64,000 nucleotides of DNA, taken from positions 310,001 to 374,000 of the forward strand of contig NOKP01000036.1 of NCBI GenBank assembly GCA_002682825.1, read 5' to 3'. This document shows positions 34,155 through 45,815 of the stretch, piece after piece (position 1 is the stretch's first letter; every line of letters starts with the position of its first letter). Source of the DNA: Neonectria sp. B-13. Taxonomy: Eukaryota > Ascomycota > Sordariomycetes > Hypocreales > Nectriaceae. Below the pieces are notes generated by a model. The model was not told where the DNA came from, did not search any database, and saw nothing but the letters and a program-made list of their open reading frames with translations. The position numbers and the translations under genes are program-made.

Positions 34155-37100
34155 CTAAGACATAGCAAAGCAACGAAGTGATCGCCATGTATCCGGAAGC
34201 AAGAATTTAGGTTCGTTGTTAATACAGCCAGAGCCAGAACCAGAGCTAACGCCACTCGAAGCTCCTGAGCAGTCTTCTTCGGCGTAGATAGTACAGAAGC
34301 CATGTCTCATAACGTAAGACTTGGCCTTGTCAAAGGTCGCCTTGGAACAAGCCGAATAGTCGGCGCCGCCGTTAGTAAAAAAGCGACAAGACTCGGAAGT
34401 TTTGGAGTCCTGTGGCAGATTGGAATCCTTTATGTTGATGCAAGTTTCATTCGGCCCTTGGTCACCATGGCCTGCCAGTACGTACTAGAAGAAAAAGCAA
34501 CAGAGTCAGTGAACGGTTGAAGTAGTGATGGAGTCTCCTTAATAAGTGGTGGAACGTACGTAGTCTCTGTTCTCATCGTCGCACTCGCCCGGGTACTAAT
34601 AGGCACTCAAGTTAGACAGCCAACTCCATGAAAGTGTTAAAGTTTTACGGGGATAGATCTCATTGGGCTTTCTTATACACTTACGATTGCGAGTGTCCAG
34701 GTCTTGGTTGGAATGGGAGCATCGGCTGTGGTGCTGATTGCGGACGTGCTGGTCTCAGTAGCCACCCAACTGGCGCATGAAAGACTTGGTTGGCAAGCCT
34801 GTCGAGGTATTGTGCAGATAGAAGTCGTGACTGTCGAGGCGCATGAGCTGCCGCTAGATGTCTCGATTGGAATGGTTGTCAGTGGCGTTGAGGTTACTTT
34901 TGTGAGCGTTGGCAAATCCGTCGGCAAGCCCGCCGAGGAGGTTGTTACCGTACTCAGAGTCGTAGAGTCCGGAGCATCTAGGGCTGTTTTGAAATGAAGA
35001 GTCAGTACAAACTTCTTGAAATGTCTTATTAATACATTCAAATAGCATCAAACTGGCCAGGTCGGCAAAAATACAATGAAGAGCACCTCACGACTCCACA
35101 TCAAGGGATGAAAAAGGGGGTAGAGAGGGTCTCAACACTTACATGACCAATACTGATCGATAGAGCTGAAGATCGAGGCAGCGATAGAGTCGGTGGTCTC
35201 AAGGATACCAGTGGGCGGAGGGTCATCTGAATCCTCAATCATGGTGATGATGACATCTGTTCCGCTACTGGTGGCCGATGTCAAAGTTGTAGTAGACTCA
35301 TCATCCTCCACATCGCAGCCGAGGATCACGTTGCTAGTTGACAGGACCTGGCTAGCTGTGGTCACTGTCACAGTTCCCGAAACCGACACTCCATACGATG
35401 TAGTCGTAACTTGAATGGTAGCCGACTCGGTCTCACACGAGGTGGGTTTTGACGAGTACGTGGGGATATTATCATCTCCAATTCTGCGTAGAGATCAGTC
35501 ACCTGCACCTTCTTGTTCACTCAAGCAGTTGTTTCCAGCAGGTAGAACTTACGTGACCTTAGGCCAGTGCGGAAGAGTTCCCTGGATTGTGAAGCCGGGC
35601 GGGAACTCGATTTCAGGTGGTGGTCCACTGTTCATGAGAACTATCGTTAGCCATACTGCAGTACAAGGGGTAACAATGGGCTGTCATACGGAGGATAAAT
35701 TCCTGGCGGCAGCTTGAGCCCCCAGCCACCGATAATCGGGCCATCATCCCACGAGATGCAAATCTGTTGGCCACCTGTTAGTATATTGACCCTATCTTTT
35801 GTTCATCGAAGACTCACGAAGAAGAACCAAGCTCGGCAAGGAATCACGGGCTTGCCATCATCGTCAGACTTGGGTTCAGGGACCTCAGTATTCACTGGTA
35901 TAAGGGTCACAACTGGCCAGGTAGTATACGTGACTAAGGGACCGCCTGTGGTAGTGGGACCACTTGATATGGTGTCTCCAGTTGTTGGGACTCCGTCTTC
36001 TGTAGTAGTAGTAGGCGCAGCCGAGTCATCATCTGTAGAGGTTGGGGGCAAGCCTGCTTCAGTGGACGTAGTTGGAGGCAAGCCTTCTTCAGTGGACGTA
36101 GTTGGAGGCAAGCCTCCTTCAGTGGACGTAGTTGGAGGCAAGCCTTCTTCAGTGGACGTAGTCGGAGGCAAGCCTCCTTCAGTGGACGTAGTTGGAGGCA
36201 AGCCTTCCTCAGTGGACGTAGTCGGAGACAAACCTCCTTCGGTTGAAGCAGTTGGTAGGGATTCGTCAGTGGACGTAGTCGGAGGCAAGCCTCCTTCAGT
36301 GGACGTAGTCGGAGGCAAGCCTCCTTCAGTGGACGTAGTCAGAGGCAAGCCTCCTTCAGTGGATGTTGTCGGAGGCAAACCTCCTTCAGTGGATGTTGTT
36401 GGGGGTAAACCTCCTTCGGTGGACGTAGTCGGAGGCAAACCTCCTTCGGTTGAAGTAGTTGGTAGGGATCCGTCAGTAGAGATAGTTGGAGGCGAGTCCC
36501 CTTCCATCGAAGTGGTTGGAGGTAAGCCTCCTACACCCGTAGAAGTAGGTGGTAGGGAGCCTTTATCGGTAGAAGTCGGAGGTAAACCTCCTGCATCCGT
36601 AGTAGTAGTAGTTGGGGGTACGCCTTCTGTACCTGTAGAAGTTGAAGGCGACTCCCCTCCGCCCGTAGAAGTTGGGGGTGAGCCTCCTTCATTCGTAGAA
36701 GAAGGCGGTAGAGAGCCTTCGTCTTTAGAAGTAGGGGGAAGGGAGCCTCCATCATCTTTAGAGGTTGTAGGTAGGGACTCTCCTTCGCCTGTAGAATTTG
36801 GGGGAGGCGAGCCTCCTTCATCCGTAGAAGAAGGAGGAGGCGATCCTCCTTCATCCGTAGAAGTTGGGGGAGGCGAACCTCCTTCATCCGTAGAAGAAGG
36901 GGGAGGTGAAGCTTCTGTAGAAGAAGGAGGGGGCGACCCGTCTCCGTCTGTAGAACGGGGAGGTGAGCTCACTCCAGTCGTAGTTAGCTCATCAATTGGC
37001 ACACATGTACCGTCGTCTCTGCACGTGGTTCCAAAATTGCAGCAGCCATCAAAGCCTGAAGAGGAGTCAGTATTCTGGTTGAGCGGCTCATGAATGAGAA

Positions 37101-37420
37101 ATCGAATGCAGTATCCCAATCACATATGATTGAAGAGAACCAAAGGCAATGCAAATTCTGGTGCCCGGAGTAACTTACAGCATGTCGTGCCTAGTAATCA
37201 AGAGATGGTCAGTGTGAGAAGGTGGAAAGAAAAGTAAGGCTGATATACCATAACCGCAAATGTTTTTGCGTCCATCAGATGTATCGCAACAAGCCTCGCC
37301 CTCGTAGATGGGGCGATTCCCGCAGGATTCGCTGGACGCCTGTCTATCCAAGATGGTCCTTGCCAAGATCGCCGGCAAGAATGTGCTCACGAGCAACAAG
37401 GTTCGGGTTTCAAACCTCAT
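34155..37420 (-). CDS. Secreted Cys-rich, mucin-like repeat protein
   Basis: Nine exons, all in phase: 37420-37249, 37190-37179, 37055-35818, 35763-35690, 35627-35553, 35483-35143, 34983-34685, 34595-34560, 34484-34155, giving 858 residues. A signal peptide (first about 20 residues, ending LPAILA) is followed by a compact cysteine domain (about residues 33-85) with CC and CGY-type spacing, like small carbohydrate-binding or effector modules. Next comes a Ser/Thr/Pro tract of about 380 residues, partly a 10-residue repeat (STEGGLPPTT). Next is a region with LPPGIYPPGPPPEIEFPPG and TLPHWPKVTIGDDN, which I associate with the C-terminal part of fungal class V (GH18) chitinase-like proteins. The last part is Cys-containing. 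It is probably heavily O-glycosylated and wall-associated or secreted. No GH18 catalytic DxxDxDxE motif was found, so chitinase activity is not supported. Confidence 0.8.
36030..36480. repeat. 30-bp coding tandem repeat within the mucin-like gene
   Basis: About fourteen copies of a 30-bp unit (plus-strand core AGTGGACGTAGTTGGAGGCA followed by AGCCTCCTTC), encoding ten residues on the minus strand. A less regular version continues to about 36950. Units differ by few substitutions, so length variation by slippage or unequal exchange is expected. The repeat also keeps the opposite strand open (35714-37093), which I treat as a shadow. Confidence 0.9.
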
Positions 37421-38456
37421 GGTGAAGATATGAGTCGGCCCTGCGGCCTAGAGAAGCGATTGTATTAGAAAAAGTGTCTGGTGTGAAAGAAATGTGACGG
37501 GGTGGTGCACAGTTCAACTGAAAGCTTTGACTGATTGGCAAGAAGATTGACAACAACAATGTTCTCTACTTTATATTAGTCCCTTGCCTGTGGAAGATGA
37601 CGGAGAAGGCGACTTTCAGTAGAAAATACACACCCAGCCAGGTTTGATTCTCTCCTCGTATGCCGTACAGCTGCGTCAAGGTACTGTGCTGACAACATAA
37701 GCATATTCCTCCTCGTATAATTATCATCCGTCCATCCAACTTTGCATCCTTTGGCGCTGCCGTCATGTGCTCTAAATCCTTCGGCACTGCCTTCATGCGC
37801 TCCATTGCTCGAGACTTCCGTAAGTCCTACGGTTGTCAAGCCATTTCCGAGAGCCTCCGCTGAGTCATATTGGAAGGCTTCAAGGCTGAGTTGGAGTGCT
37901 GGTTGAGGTAAAAAGTTCCTGAGAATATACGAGTTCTAATCCTTCGGGGCGGAGTCAGAGTGTTGGTTGAGGTAATATTTTCATTTATTTTCAACGCCTT
38001 ATGTAGTAATTGCTCCGAGTTCGTATCTTTGAACCAATGACATCGAATCAGAGTATGGAGCTTGGTAAGCGTACTATTTGGGTTTCGGCACATATTAATT
38101 GCGCAGCCCTATGAAACACCTGGAAGGATGACATGCAGAAGGAATCTTGACATCGCCCTGTGCAGTCGTTGCTCATTCTGAGTCATTCATTCGTATTGTT
38201 CCTTCCGAAGTGCATTACAGCCAACTGCCAGGGTTAATCTTTTGGGGGCGGAAGATGGGATGAACGTAGTTCCAAATGAGCAGTATGGGATAAAGAAGAA
38301 GATGCAAGTTGTATAAGTATCACTTCATCATAGAATTAATATCTAAGCAACTGGGTTCTTGGACTCTCACATTAGTTACACAGCTGCTATTATACCCAGG
38401 CTTCTTATCACTACTCTACTGAATCATACAGAGAGCGGTCTTATTCCTCGCCCAGG
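37421..38456. other. Divergent intergenic region between mucin-like and metallopeptidase genes
   Basis: About 1 kb separating start codons of two secreted-protein genes that point away from each other. Near 37745-37803 a short imperfect direct repeat (TCCTTTGGCGCTGCCGTCATG and TCCTTCGGCACTGCCTTCATG types) occurs, and GGTTGAGGTAA occurs twice (37901 and 37966). No gene was seen. Confidence 0.4.
37570..37575 (-). promoter_or_regulatory. TATA box candidate for the mucin-like gene
   Basis: TATAAA on the minus strand, 150 nt upstream of the start codon at 37420. Position and sequence fit a fungal core promoter. Confidence 0.45.
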
Positions 38457-39636
38457 ATGCAGCCCACCATGGTCCGGGTGCTCCTCTCCTTCCTCGCCAT
38501 TCGGCAGTGCCTCGCGGCCGTCACCTGGCGGGCTATCGGTTGCGATAACTGGCCATTCAAAGGAAAGTCGATGGACGAAATGTGGGATAATGCGGTAGAG
38601 ATGACCACCCAGGCCCAGGCCCAGATAAACCTCATTCCCACCCGACCGTCGATCAAGTACAGCGACGCTCAGAAGATCGCGGGAGCTAACGCAGAATTCA
38701 TGTTCGGTGTCAAATTCACGAACCATCTGGGACTAAATAGTGCTGGACAAGCTACTATGGGCACTGCCAGCGGTGAGCGAAGCTCTGTCGAAACCCTGAC
38801 ACCCAATTTTTTCGCTAACCACATTTGTCGCACAGCCATGTACGAGGATGTCCGGGGAGGACTCGAAGGAACGTTGGCAGGTCTCGATGTCACCCATGCG
38901 GTTCTGTTCTGCGGCTCCAATGGGTTGGTAAAGACCTCCATTCCCAACTATATTGGTGAGTACTTAAGCTGCGCAAGGGTTGCACCTAGACACGGGGCTC
39001 ATAACTGTGTGAAGGAGGTCCATCGCCTATCTGGCATGCCGAAATCGCAGACAACGGAGTAACCGAACACATAACTCTCAGTTACATTACGCGTACGTTG
39101 GACCTAACCCGCCCATGATAGCAAATTACGCAGAACTAACGGACAGCACAGCGAGCTCCCCAGAGCCATGTACAGAATCGAAAGAGAACAGTTACGCGGG
39201 GAAAACGTTTACTGCCACTCAAGTCATTGGCGAGACGCGAACCGACTTCGTTGGAATCATCTTGTGCCCCAACGTGTGGGTGGACGACGGCCTGCAGATC
39301 TCCGCTACCTTGGACCAGGGCTACGCGGCGGAGAGGGTAGAGCCGAACAAGTACCCATACGTAGGACACTACAACTCCATATCAGGGACTCTTTTGCACG
39401 AGATGGTGCACGTTGTAGGGAGAGCCAGGGACAATAAGAAGTGTAAGTTGGACGAAACGAAGCAGGGGACGCATGCTGACCTGCGAACAGATGAGGACCC
39501 CGGTGTAGGCTTCAAGCTGGCGACAAAACTGGCAAAGGAGAACCAGGCTCTTGCCCTTATCAACCCGGACACATATCGCATGTTTGCCGAGATGAGCATG
39601 TCTCCGGCGACGAAGTGGGGGATGCCGAATGCTTGA
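38457..39636 (+). CDS. Secreted zincin metallopeptidase (deuterolysin-like, HExxH)
   Basis: Three exons, 38457-38772, 38836-38955 and 39122-39636, giving 316 residues. The first intron is 63 nt and in frame; the second (about 166 nt) is longer than usual but keeps phase. The start could also be the ATG at 38469, which has better context (CCCACCATGG). A hydrophobic signal peptide ends near QCLA. The zinc motif HEMVH lies at about residues 238-242 within LLHEMVHVVG, and a NPDTYRMFAE segment near 300 matches the NADSYxxFA region of fungal M35-like peptidases. The GTxxDAYG motif of true deuterolysins is absent; an Asp in DEDPGVG may serve as third ligand (inference). The protein is probably secreted and degrades protein outside the cell. 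Confidence 0.8.
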
Positions 39637-40012
39637 AGTTGCGAGGCGGCGATACTTTTGCGAGTGCTGAGTGGGATTACGGTGCTTCGTTGAGCAGCTG
39701 AGCAGTCTGTCTGGGGATGAACATTATGAGAGATGGAGAAGGACGGAAGGCCTTTTGTTCAACTTCATCAGTGTAAAGAGTTTAGTCTACATGTGCACCT
39801 CGGACAAGTAGATATTCATAGAGCACAAGTAAGCGCAGTAATCCCTTCACGGAATCATGGACTCCTTCAGGCATCCCTGTCCCTGTGACGTGCTGACGCT
39901 CCTCTAAATTTACTTAAGAACCCCGGACTCCTCCGGTACCCAGATGCTAATTACCTAGGCTCGATTTCTCTGCCCTCGCACGCATCTAGTCCAGCATTTC
40001 TTGTTCCCCATC
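39637..40012. promoter_or_regulatory. Short region upstream of the F-box gene
   Basis: 376 bp holding the metallopeptidase 3' end and the F-box gene promoter. Pyrimidine-rich just before the start. No gene was seen. Confidence 0.35.
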
Positions 40013-41899
40013 ATGCCTCCCAAGCGCCACTTTCCCCATCTTTTTCGCACTCAACAACACCGTAGCGAACCCGAAGCCATCGCCATCACCATCGCCATCA
40101 CCACACGGGAGCCGGTGCCTTTGGACCGCGCGAGGCCGTCTGTGGCCCACCTGCCAGATGTCGTCGTGCGACGCATCGTCGCTTTCCTCCATGACGAGGA
40201 CCTCCCGACGGTTGCATTATCGAGTTCATCCCTGTACAGACAGGCGCGCTACGTCCAGCACGGCCATGTATGTGTTGACCTCGACAAGAGCAGACATGTG
40301 CTCGACCGTTTCCGTCTTATCAGACGCCTCGGCCAACTCCCAGTAGTCCGGACGCTTCAGATCAGTGGCCGCGAATACGATGACAATCAGAAGGAAAGCA
40401 GTGAGATCCTGGCTGAGATAGCCGAGATGCTGCCCGCCATGACAGGACTGCGCTGTCTGGACTGGCATATTGGCAAAGGCCCCACGGCTGTGCCTATATC
40501 AGCACCCATCCTGGCTGCATTGCCTACTGGGCTACGTCTACGCACATCCGTCTTCTGTAATGAGGCCATCGAGTCGCACGTCCAGGCGCGCGCCTTTCTA
40601 CAGGGTCTTGCAGGAAGCCAGAGCCTCTGCACGCTGTCTATCCAAGTCACCTTCATCGACGAACAGGTCTGCCATGAGACCATGCGCGCCCTAAAGAAGG
40701 TACTACTCTCATGCCCTAACCTCACCCGGCTTCCTCGGATGGATATTTGGTATCCGCGTGGAGGCTGCAATGGGTATGGGCCTCCGACTATCGGTCTGTA
40801 CTGCGGCTTGGGCTTCTCGGATGGTGAGAAGCCGCCGGCTCTTGAGGAACTAGGCGTCAATGAGTATCCATGGGGCCTAGAGGGAGTATCACAGTGCCAA
40901 GGCTATCCTGTCCAAGGGTTCAAGTACGAATGGAACTACTGGGCCGAGATGTTTGACTGGTCGCGGCTGGTCCGGTTGAATGAGGTGTCGGTGCAGCTAG
41001 CGCCCGCGATAGCCCCTAAACTGACCCATCTTAGAGAGCTTGTGCTTGAGGATCTATGCTGGCTTGAGGCTGATTATATTCAAAACATTACCTCGCCACT
41101 AAAGCTAATGAGCCTTTCGGGTTGGAACCGCGTCAATAGCAAGCCAGACTCTATCGACCGATTCGGCATGACACTACAGCAGCTTAAGATACATGAGCCA
41201 GAGCGAGGGTGGACGAGAAACACGCACTCTTTAGTAACAGCCCTCGACCTTATCCACCTAAGCAAAAGCCTACCCCATCTTGAGCATCTAGCTCTTGATA
41301 TCGCCCGGGATAATGCGCAAGAATGGTCATATGAAGCCCTCGACGCCATCGCCACTTTTCCCCATCTCCGCACCATTGAATTATGGTTTCCACTTGGCAC
41401 AAAACCGCCAGCACCAGCACCACTCCTTACCGCATCCTCAGCGCGCCATCTCTTCCGCTACTTGCGCAAGCAAAATAAGAACATCCAACGGGTGACGCTG
41501 CATTCGGGCGCGCCGTTGCCCGACTTCGCGGTGCTCCTCGCCGAGCCATCGTGGGCCATGCACAACTCCGTCAGCTTTGTGTGCAGCATGGTCTATAACG
41601 GCGAGAGTCCTGAGGAGGAGGATTGTGGTTGGCTCAGCGTGTTGTGTGTGGATCTGAATGCTGGCATGAACGCGCAGCTGCGTCAGTTGGAACGGGCTGG
41701 TCGAGAACTGGAGGATCCTGGAAAGTTGGATGCAGACGGGTTGCGTCTTAGAGTGGCTCTAGATGGACCGCTCAATGCGACTGAATGGGAGGCTTGGAAG
41801 GACGAGCAGCTGCGGCAAGCTCGACAAGAGAAGAACCAACAGACCACGGCATTGCAGAAAATGGGTGTAGGGCCCTTGAAGCGCGTCTGGAAAAGATAA
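40013..41899 (+). CDS. F-box protein with leucine-rich C-terminal region
   Basis: Single exon, 628 residues, starting at the ATG at 40013; the frame opens at 40001 only with a non-ATG codon. An F-box motif occupies about residues 43-85 (HLPDVVVRRIVAFLHDEDLPTVALSSSSLYRQAR). The rest has irregular leucine-rich segments (for example LTHLRELVLEDL, SLPHLEHLALDI, FPHLRTIELWF), as in F-box/LRR proteins. F-box proteins link substrates to SCF ubiquitin ligases through Skp1; the substrate is unknown. The C-terminus is highly charged and helical. Fungi carry many such genes, and nothing ties this one to its neighbours. Confidence 0.82.
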   Translation: MPPKRHFPHLFRTQQHRSEPEAIAITIAITTREPVPLDRARPSVAHLPDVVVRRIVAFLHDEDLPTVALSSSSLYRQARYVQHGHVCVDLDKSRHVLDRFRLIRRLGQLPVVRTLQISGREYDDNQKESSEILAEIAEMLPAMTGLRCLDWHIGKGPTAVPISAPILAALPTGLRLRTSVFCNEAIESHVQARAFLQGLAGSQSLCTLSIQVTFIDEQVCHETMRALKKVLLSCPNLTRLPRMDIWYPRGGCNGYGPPTIGLYCGLGFSDGEKPPALEELGVNEYPWGLEGVSQCQGYPVQGFKYEWNYWAEMFDWSRLVRLNEVSVQLAPAIAPKLTHLRELVLEDLCWLEADYIQNITSPLKLMSLSGWNRVNSKPDSIDRFGMTLQQLKIHEPERGWTRNTHSLVTALDLIHLSKSLPHLEHLALDIARDNAQEWSYEALDAIATFPHLRTIELWFPLGTKPPAPAPLLTASSARHLFRYLRKQNKNIQRVTLHSGAPLPDFAVLLAEPSWAMHNSVSFVCSMVYNGESPEEEDCGWLSVLCVDLNAGMNAQLRQLERAGRELEDPGKLDADGLRLRVALDGPLNATEWEAWKDEQLRQARQEKNQQTTALQKMGVGPLKRVWKR

Positions 41900-43223
41900 A
41901 ACGTATTTGGATGCTACAATAGATAGTATATGAGTTAGCATCTTTCAATGATTCTTGGTCTACCCCCCAAGCTCGTTGATCCATGAGCTTCTTTGTGAGA
42001 TACTAAATCATGGGAGACATTTCAACAGTGCTCGTCTAAAGAAGCTGATGAAGATGGCGAGGAGGCTGCACATGGCTGCATGCGAGCCATCTCCCCAGAT
42101 GGTTGAACTGGATGCGCCGAGATCATCCAATGAGTTGCAAAGAAATTCAAGGAATACGTACGACACGAGCATCCACATGCGTTTCAGCATGCTGAATGGA
42201 GAAGGCCTTATGAGCAAATTAACTTGCATAGCAGAGAACCAAAAGGCGGGAGGCCTCTACTACCCATGACGATAGTTCGTCCCACGTGCACGCAGCTGCA
42301 AATTGGAGCAAAAGCAAAAGATGGAGCGGGGGTTGGCTTGTTGACGTGTTGGTTTGGCGTGTTTGCGGGCGCTGAAGAGACAGAGGCGGTGGCTGTGCAT
42401 CGTCTGGATTGAGTCTGTTGTTGCAACGCCCGCATGGGGAAATGGAGCCGAAAAGGTCAGTGAGGACATGGGGATAAGTTAAGTTATACTGTATGAGACA
42501 CTGCGGGTGAAGAATGGGCAAAAAGAGGTAATTTTCTTGTGCACGCAGTCTACGAATATTTTACACAAAGACCAAGACTTAGAACCCATCAAAGTAAGTA
42601 GAAGAAAGCCCCGAATTCCCACGGTTTATTTACACTTCGGGCACTTTTGAAACCTTGTCTACATCCATTCTCATGAACGCCAGCCCGAGTTGGCGTCATC
42701 GCCGGGTGACGCAGAATCCCGCCCTGTTGCGCGATTTTCCGCCTACTCGAATCAAAAGCGTGCTCGCCTTTGTCCAATATAACTAACTAGCCACCCCCTC
42801 CCGTTCTCGTATTCCATCTACCGAAATCCAGGTAGTCGATACCTTGGCCGCTCTTCTGGCGTGAGTTGCCGCGAGGTTACCTATACCGCGGCTGGGTAGA
42901 CTTGCTGATCGCTATCCGCATGTGGCATTCCGAGATTGCCTCGCATTATCTATCAGACAAATTTTTCTGACCACGCTCCTCGTTCCATCTAGACCAGGTC
43001 TCTGTGAAGTTGGGGGCACCATAGTCGTCGCTGGCGGTGATAATAGTGGTTGTGATGCATATAAAAGACATTTCTCAGTCTGCCAAGCCTTTCCTCGATA
43101 GACAAGATCTCAACCACATTTTCCTGCACTTCCGCAGCATTCGCAACAATCAGGCTTGTCCCTTTTCCCACCCCCAGAGACTTGCCCTTGTTGTCCCTCG
43201 CTCTGATTTATCCCTCACCGGTC
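41900..43223. other. Intergenic region and potassium-transporter promoter
   Basis: About 1.3 kb. Short frames (41955-42269, 42219-42521) lack domains. The last 170 bp hold the transporter leader with a TATA element at 43060 and pyrimidine tracts near the start codon. Confidence 0.4.
43060..43066 (+). promoter_or_regulatory. TATA box candidate for the potassium transporter
   Basis: TATAAAA, 158 nt before the start codon at 43224, in an otherwise GC-balanced promoter. Confidence 0.5.
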
Positions 43224-45815
43224 ATGTCCGACGGAGACGCCATCAAGCCTGCCGGTCGAATTGAGTTCGGCGGTGGGATCAATCCTGGCACAACTCGCCG
43301 ACGCGACAACATCGTAGACAGTCATTCCAAGGAGTCTGAAGACCACGCGACTCTGGACGATGAGGAAAAGGCCAACCAAATTGCCGATCATGATTTGAAT
43401 GCAAAGCACAAGCAGGTACGTACATTCACCCCTTGACCCCTTACAAGTTTCGACACCACCAGCCACAGCTATTAACATTGCAATGTGCCGCAGACCTACT
43501 CTGGCCTCCTCCTCATCTGGGTCGCCTTCCAGTCCACCGGAATCATCTACGGTGACATCGGCACGTCGCCTCTCTACGTGTACTCGTCGACCTTCTCCAG
43601 CCAGCCATCATGGGAAGACTTGACGGGCGCCTTGTCCATCATCATCTGGTCACTGACCCTCATCGTCACCCTCAAATACACATTCATCGTCCTTCGCGCA
43701 GACGATGACGGCCAGGGCGGTACGTTTGCGCTATATAGTCTCTTGGCCAGATACACGCGTATCGTCAAGGGAGATCCTAATGTCAGCGGCATGGTTAAGC
43801 TGGAGCGTCATCACACGGGCGAGTTGAAGCCTGGTGGAAAAAGCCTCCGCGACTTTCTTGAGAATTCTCCCATCGCACAGTTTGCACTGAAGGCAATTGG
43901 TGTCTTGGGCGTGTCTCTTGTCATGGCCGATGGCGTTCTTACTCCTGCACAGTCCGTGTTGGGAGCCATCCAAGGTATCAAAGTGGCCGACCCTGACCTG
44001 AAGACTTCTACTATTGTTGGTATATCGTGAGTCGTTGGTATTGTTCCGTTTTGAAATCCTCACTGCTGATACTGTCCAAAGGTGTACCATCCTGGTTCTC
44101 CTCTTCCTAATCCAGCCCTTTGGCACATCTCGGCTCGGAACCTGTTTCGCCCCCATCGTCACCGTTTGGCTGCTGTTTAACTTGACTTGCGGCATCTACA
44201 ACCTCGCTTTGCATGACCACACCGTGCTCAAAGCATTCAGCCCTCATTATGCGTTTACCTACCTTATCCGTAACGGGTACGAGGGATGGAAGTCATTGGG
44301 TGGTCTTCTGCTTGCCTTCACTGGAGTGGAAGCCTTGTTTGCCGACCTGGGCGCTTTCAGCAGAAAAGCTATTCAGATTTCATGGCTTTGCTTGGCTTAC
44401 CCTTGCCTGATATTTGCGTATGCCGGGCAAGCTGCATTCATTTCCCAGGACCAGGACGAGACCGCCTTTACCAACCCGTTCTTCTATACAGTCCCGCCTG
44501 GAAGCTTCTACTTCAGGTACCACTTTGAATCTCCACCTAAAAAGCAGTCAACGATGCTGACAAGTTTCTAGCATGGTCATTGCAATCCTGGCAGCTATTG
44601 TTGCGTCTCAAGCCATGATCACGAGCACTTTCCAACTGCTTTCTCAGGTTCGTGCTGTGCTACATGAGTGATAGCTGGTCAGCTAACAGACCTCAGGTCA
44701 TGCGTCTGTCGTACTTCCCTCATATCAAGGTCGTACACACAAGCGACAAGTTTCACGAGCAAGTGTACATGCCCATGGCCAACTGGCTTCTGATGATCGG
44801 AACCGTCGTGGTCACTGCGGTTTACAACAATGTAAGTCACCAACTACCGACGACACAACTATTTCTAGAGCCATATGTTGACTTGTTTTGACAGACCACC
44901 TCGCTGGGCCAAGCCTACGGAGTCTGCGTCATCCTCGTCACCTTCATTTCGACCTGCATGGTCTCTCTAGTCGCCATTCTTGTCTGGCGCGTGCCGTCCT
45001 TCTTCGTTATACCCGTGTTCCTCATCTTTGCTGCTCTCGACGGCGCTTTCATGTCGGCAGTGCTGACCAAGGTGCCCGATGGCGCCTGGTTCACTCTCCT
45101 TCTTGCCTTCATCCTTTCCTCCATCTTCATCCTCTGGCGTTTTGGCAAGGAAGCGCAATGGTCTGCTGAGTCGCTTGATCGTCTCCTGCCTTCTGATGTC
45201 CTCTCCGATGCGGACAGCGAGAGTCCTTCCTCCACCCCAAGGCTCACCGAGTTGTTTGGTAGCACGCCAGTCAGCACCGTTCCTGGACTCGGCGTCTTCT
45301 TTGACAAGAGTGGCGATTCCTCTGTTCTCCCCGTTAGCTTCGCACACTTTGTCCTCAAGTTCGCCGCTCGCCCGGCTGTCTTGATATTCTTCCACATGCG
45401 GCCACTACCAGTGCCATTCGTGGAGCCTGGCGAGCGCTTCGTCGTGACGCGCACCTCGGGCGTTGTCAACTGCTACAATGTCGTTCTACGGCACGGGTAT
45501 GCCGACGATGTAGTGCGTCCAGGAATGGCGCGTGACCTTGTCGCGCAGGTTGAGTTGGTTATCTCGAGAACAGTCCAGGCGGATGCTGGGGAGTTGAAAG
45601 CCCTACGTGAGGCGTACAATAGCCAGATTGTGTATGTCCTGGGCAAGGAGACTATGAAGATCAAGCGGGATGGTCGGCCTAAGCTATGGGCTGCAGCAAG
45701 GTGGCTGCTGCTAGAGATTTTCCTCTGGATTAGGGAGAACTCAAGGACCAAGATGGCGGATGTGAATATTGACGTGGACAGATTGGTCGAGGTTGGGTTC
45801 TTGAAAGAGATTTGA
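43224..45815 (+). CDS. HAK/KUP-family potassium transporter
   Basis: Six exons, 43224-43415, 43494-44026, 44082-44516, 44572-44647, 44697-44831 and 44895-45815, giving 763 residues, the usual fungal HAK length. All phases agree. The N-terminal 64 residues are hydrophilic. The first helix is followed by the family signature GDIGTSPLY (residues 84-92), then ADDDGQGGTFALYSL near 130 and VMADGVLTPAQSV near 205. About twelve helices end near residue 600. A C-terminal cytosolic domain of about 190 residues follows, with PGLGVFFD and the FVEPGERFVV region conserved in KUP proteins. Members take up K+ with high affinity, probably by proton symport at the plasma membrane. The name HAK1 is likely but I cannot prove orthology. 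Confidence 0.93.

Noticed and set aside
35714..37093. Long plus-strand frame (459 codons) with VVGGKPPSVD-type repeats
   Set aside because: It is the antisense of the mucin-like repeat tract. The minus strand has a signal peptide, matching introns and continuing exons; the plus-strand frame has none of these.
44915..45469. Minus-strand frames opposite the potassium transporter
   Set aside because: Highly charged shadow frames with no start context or homology.
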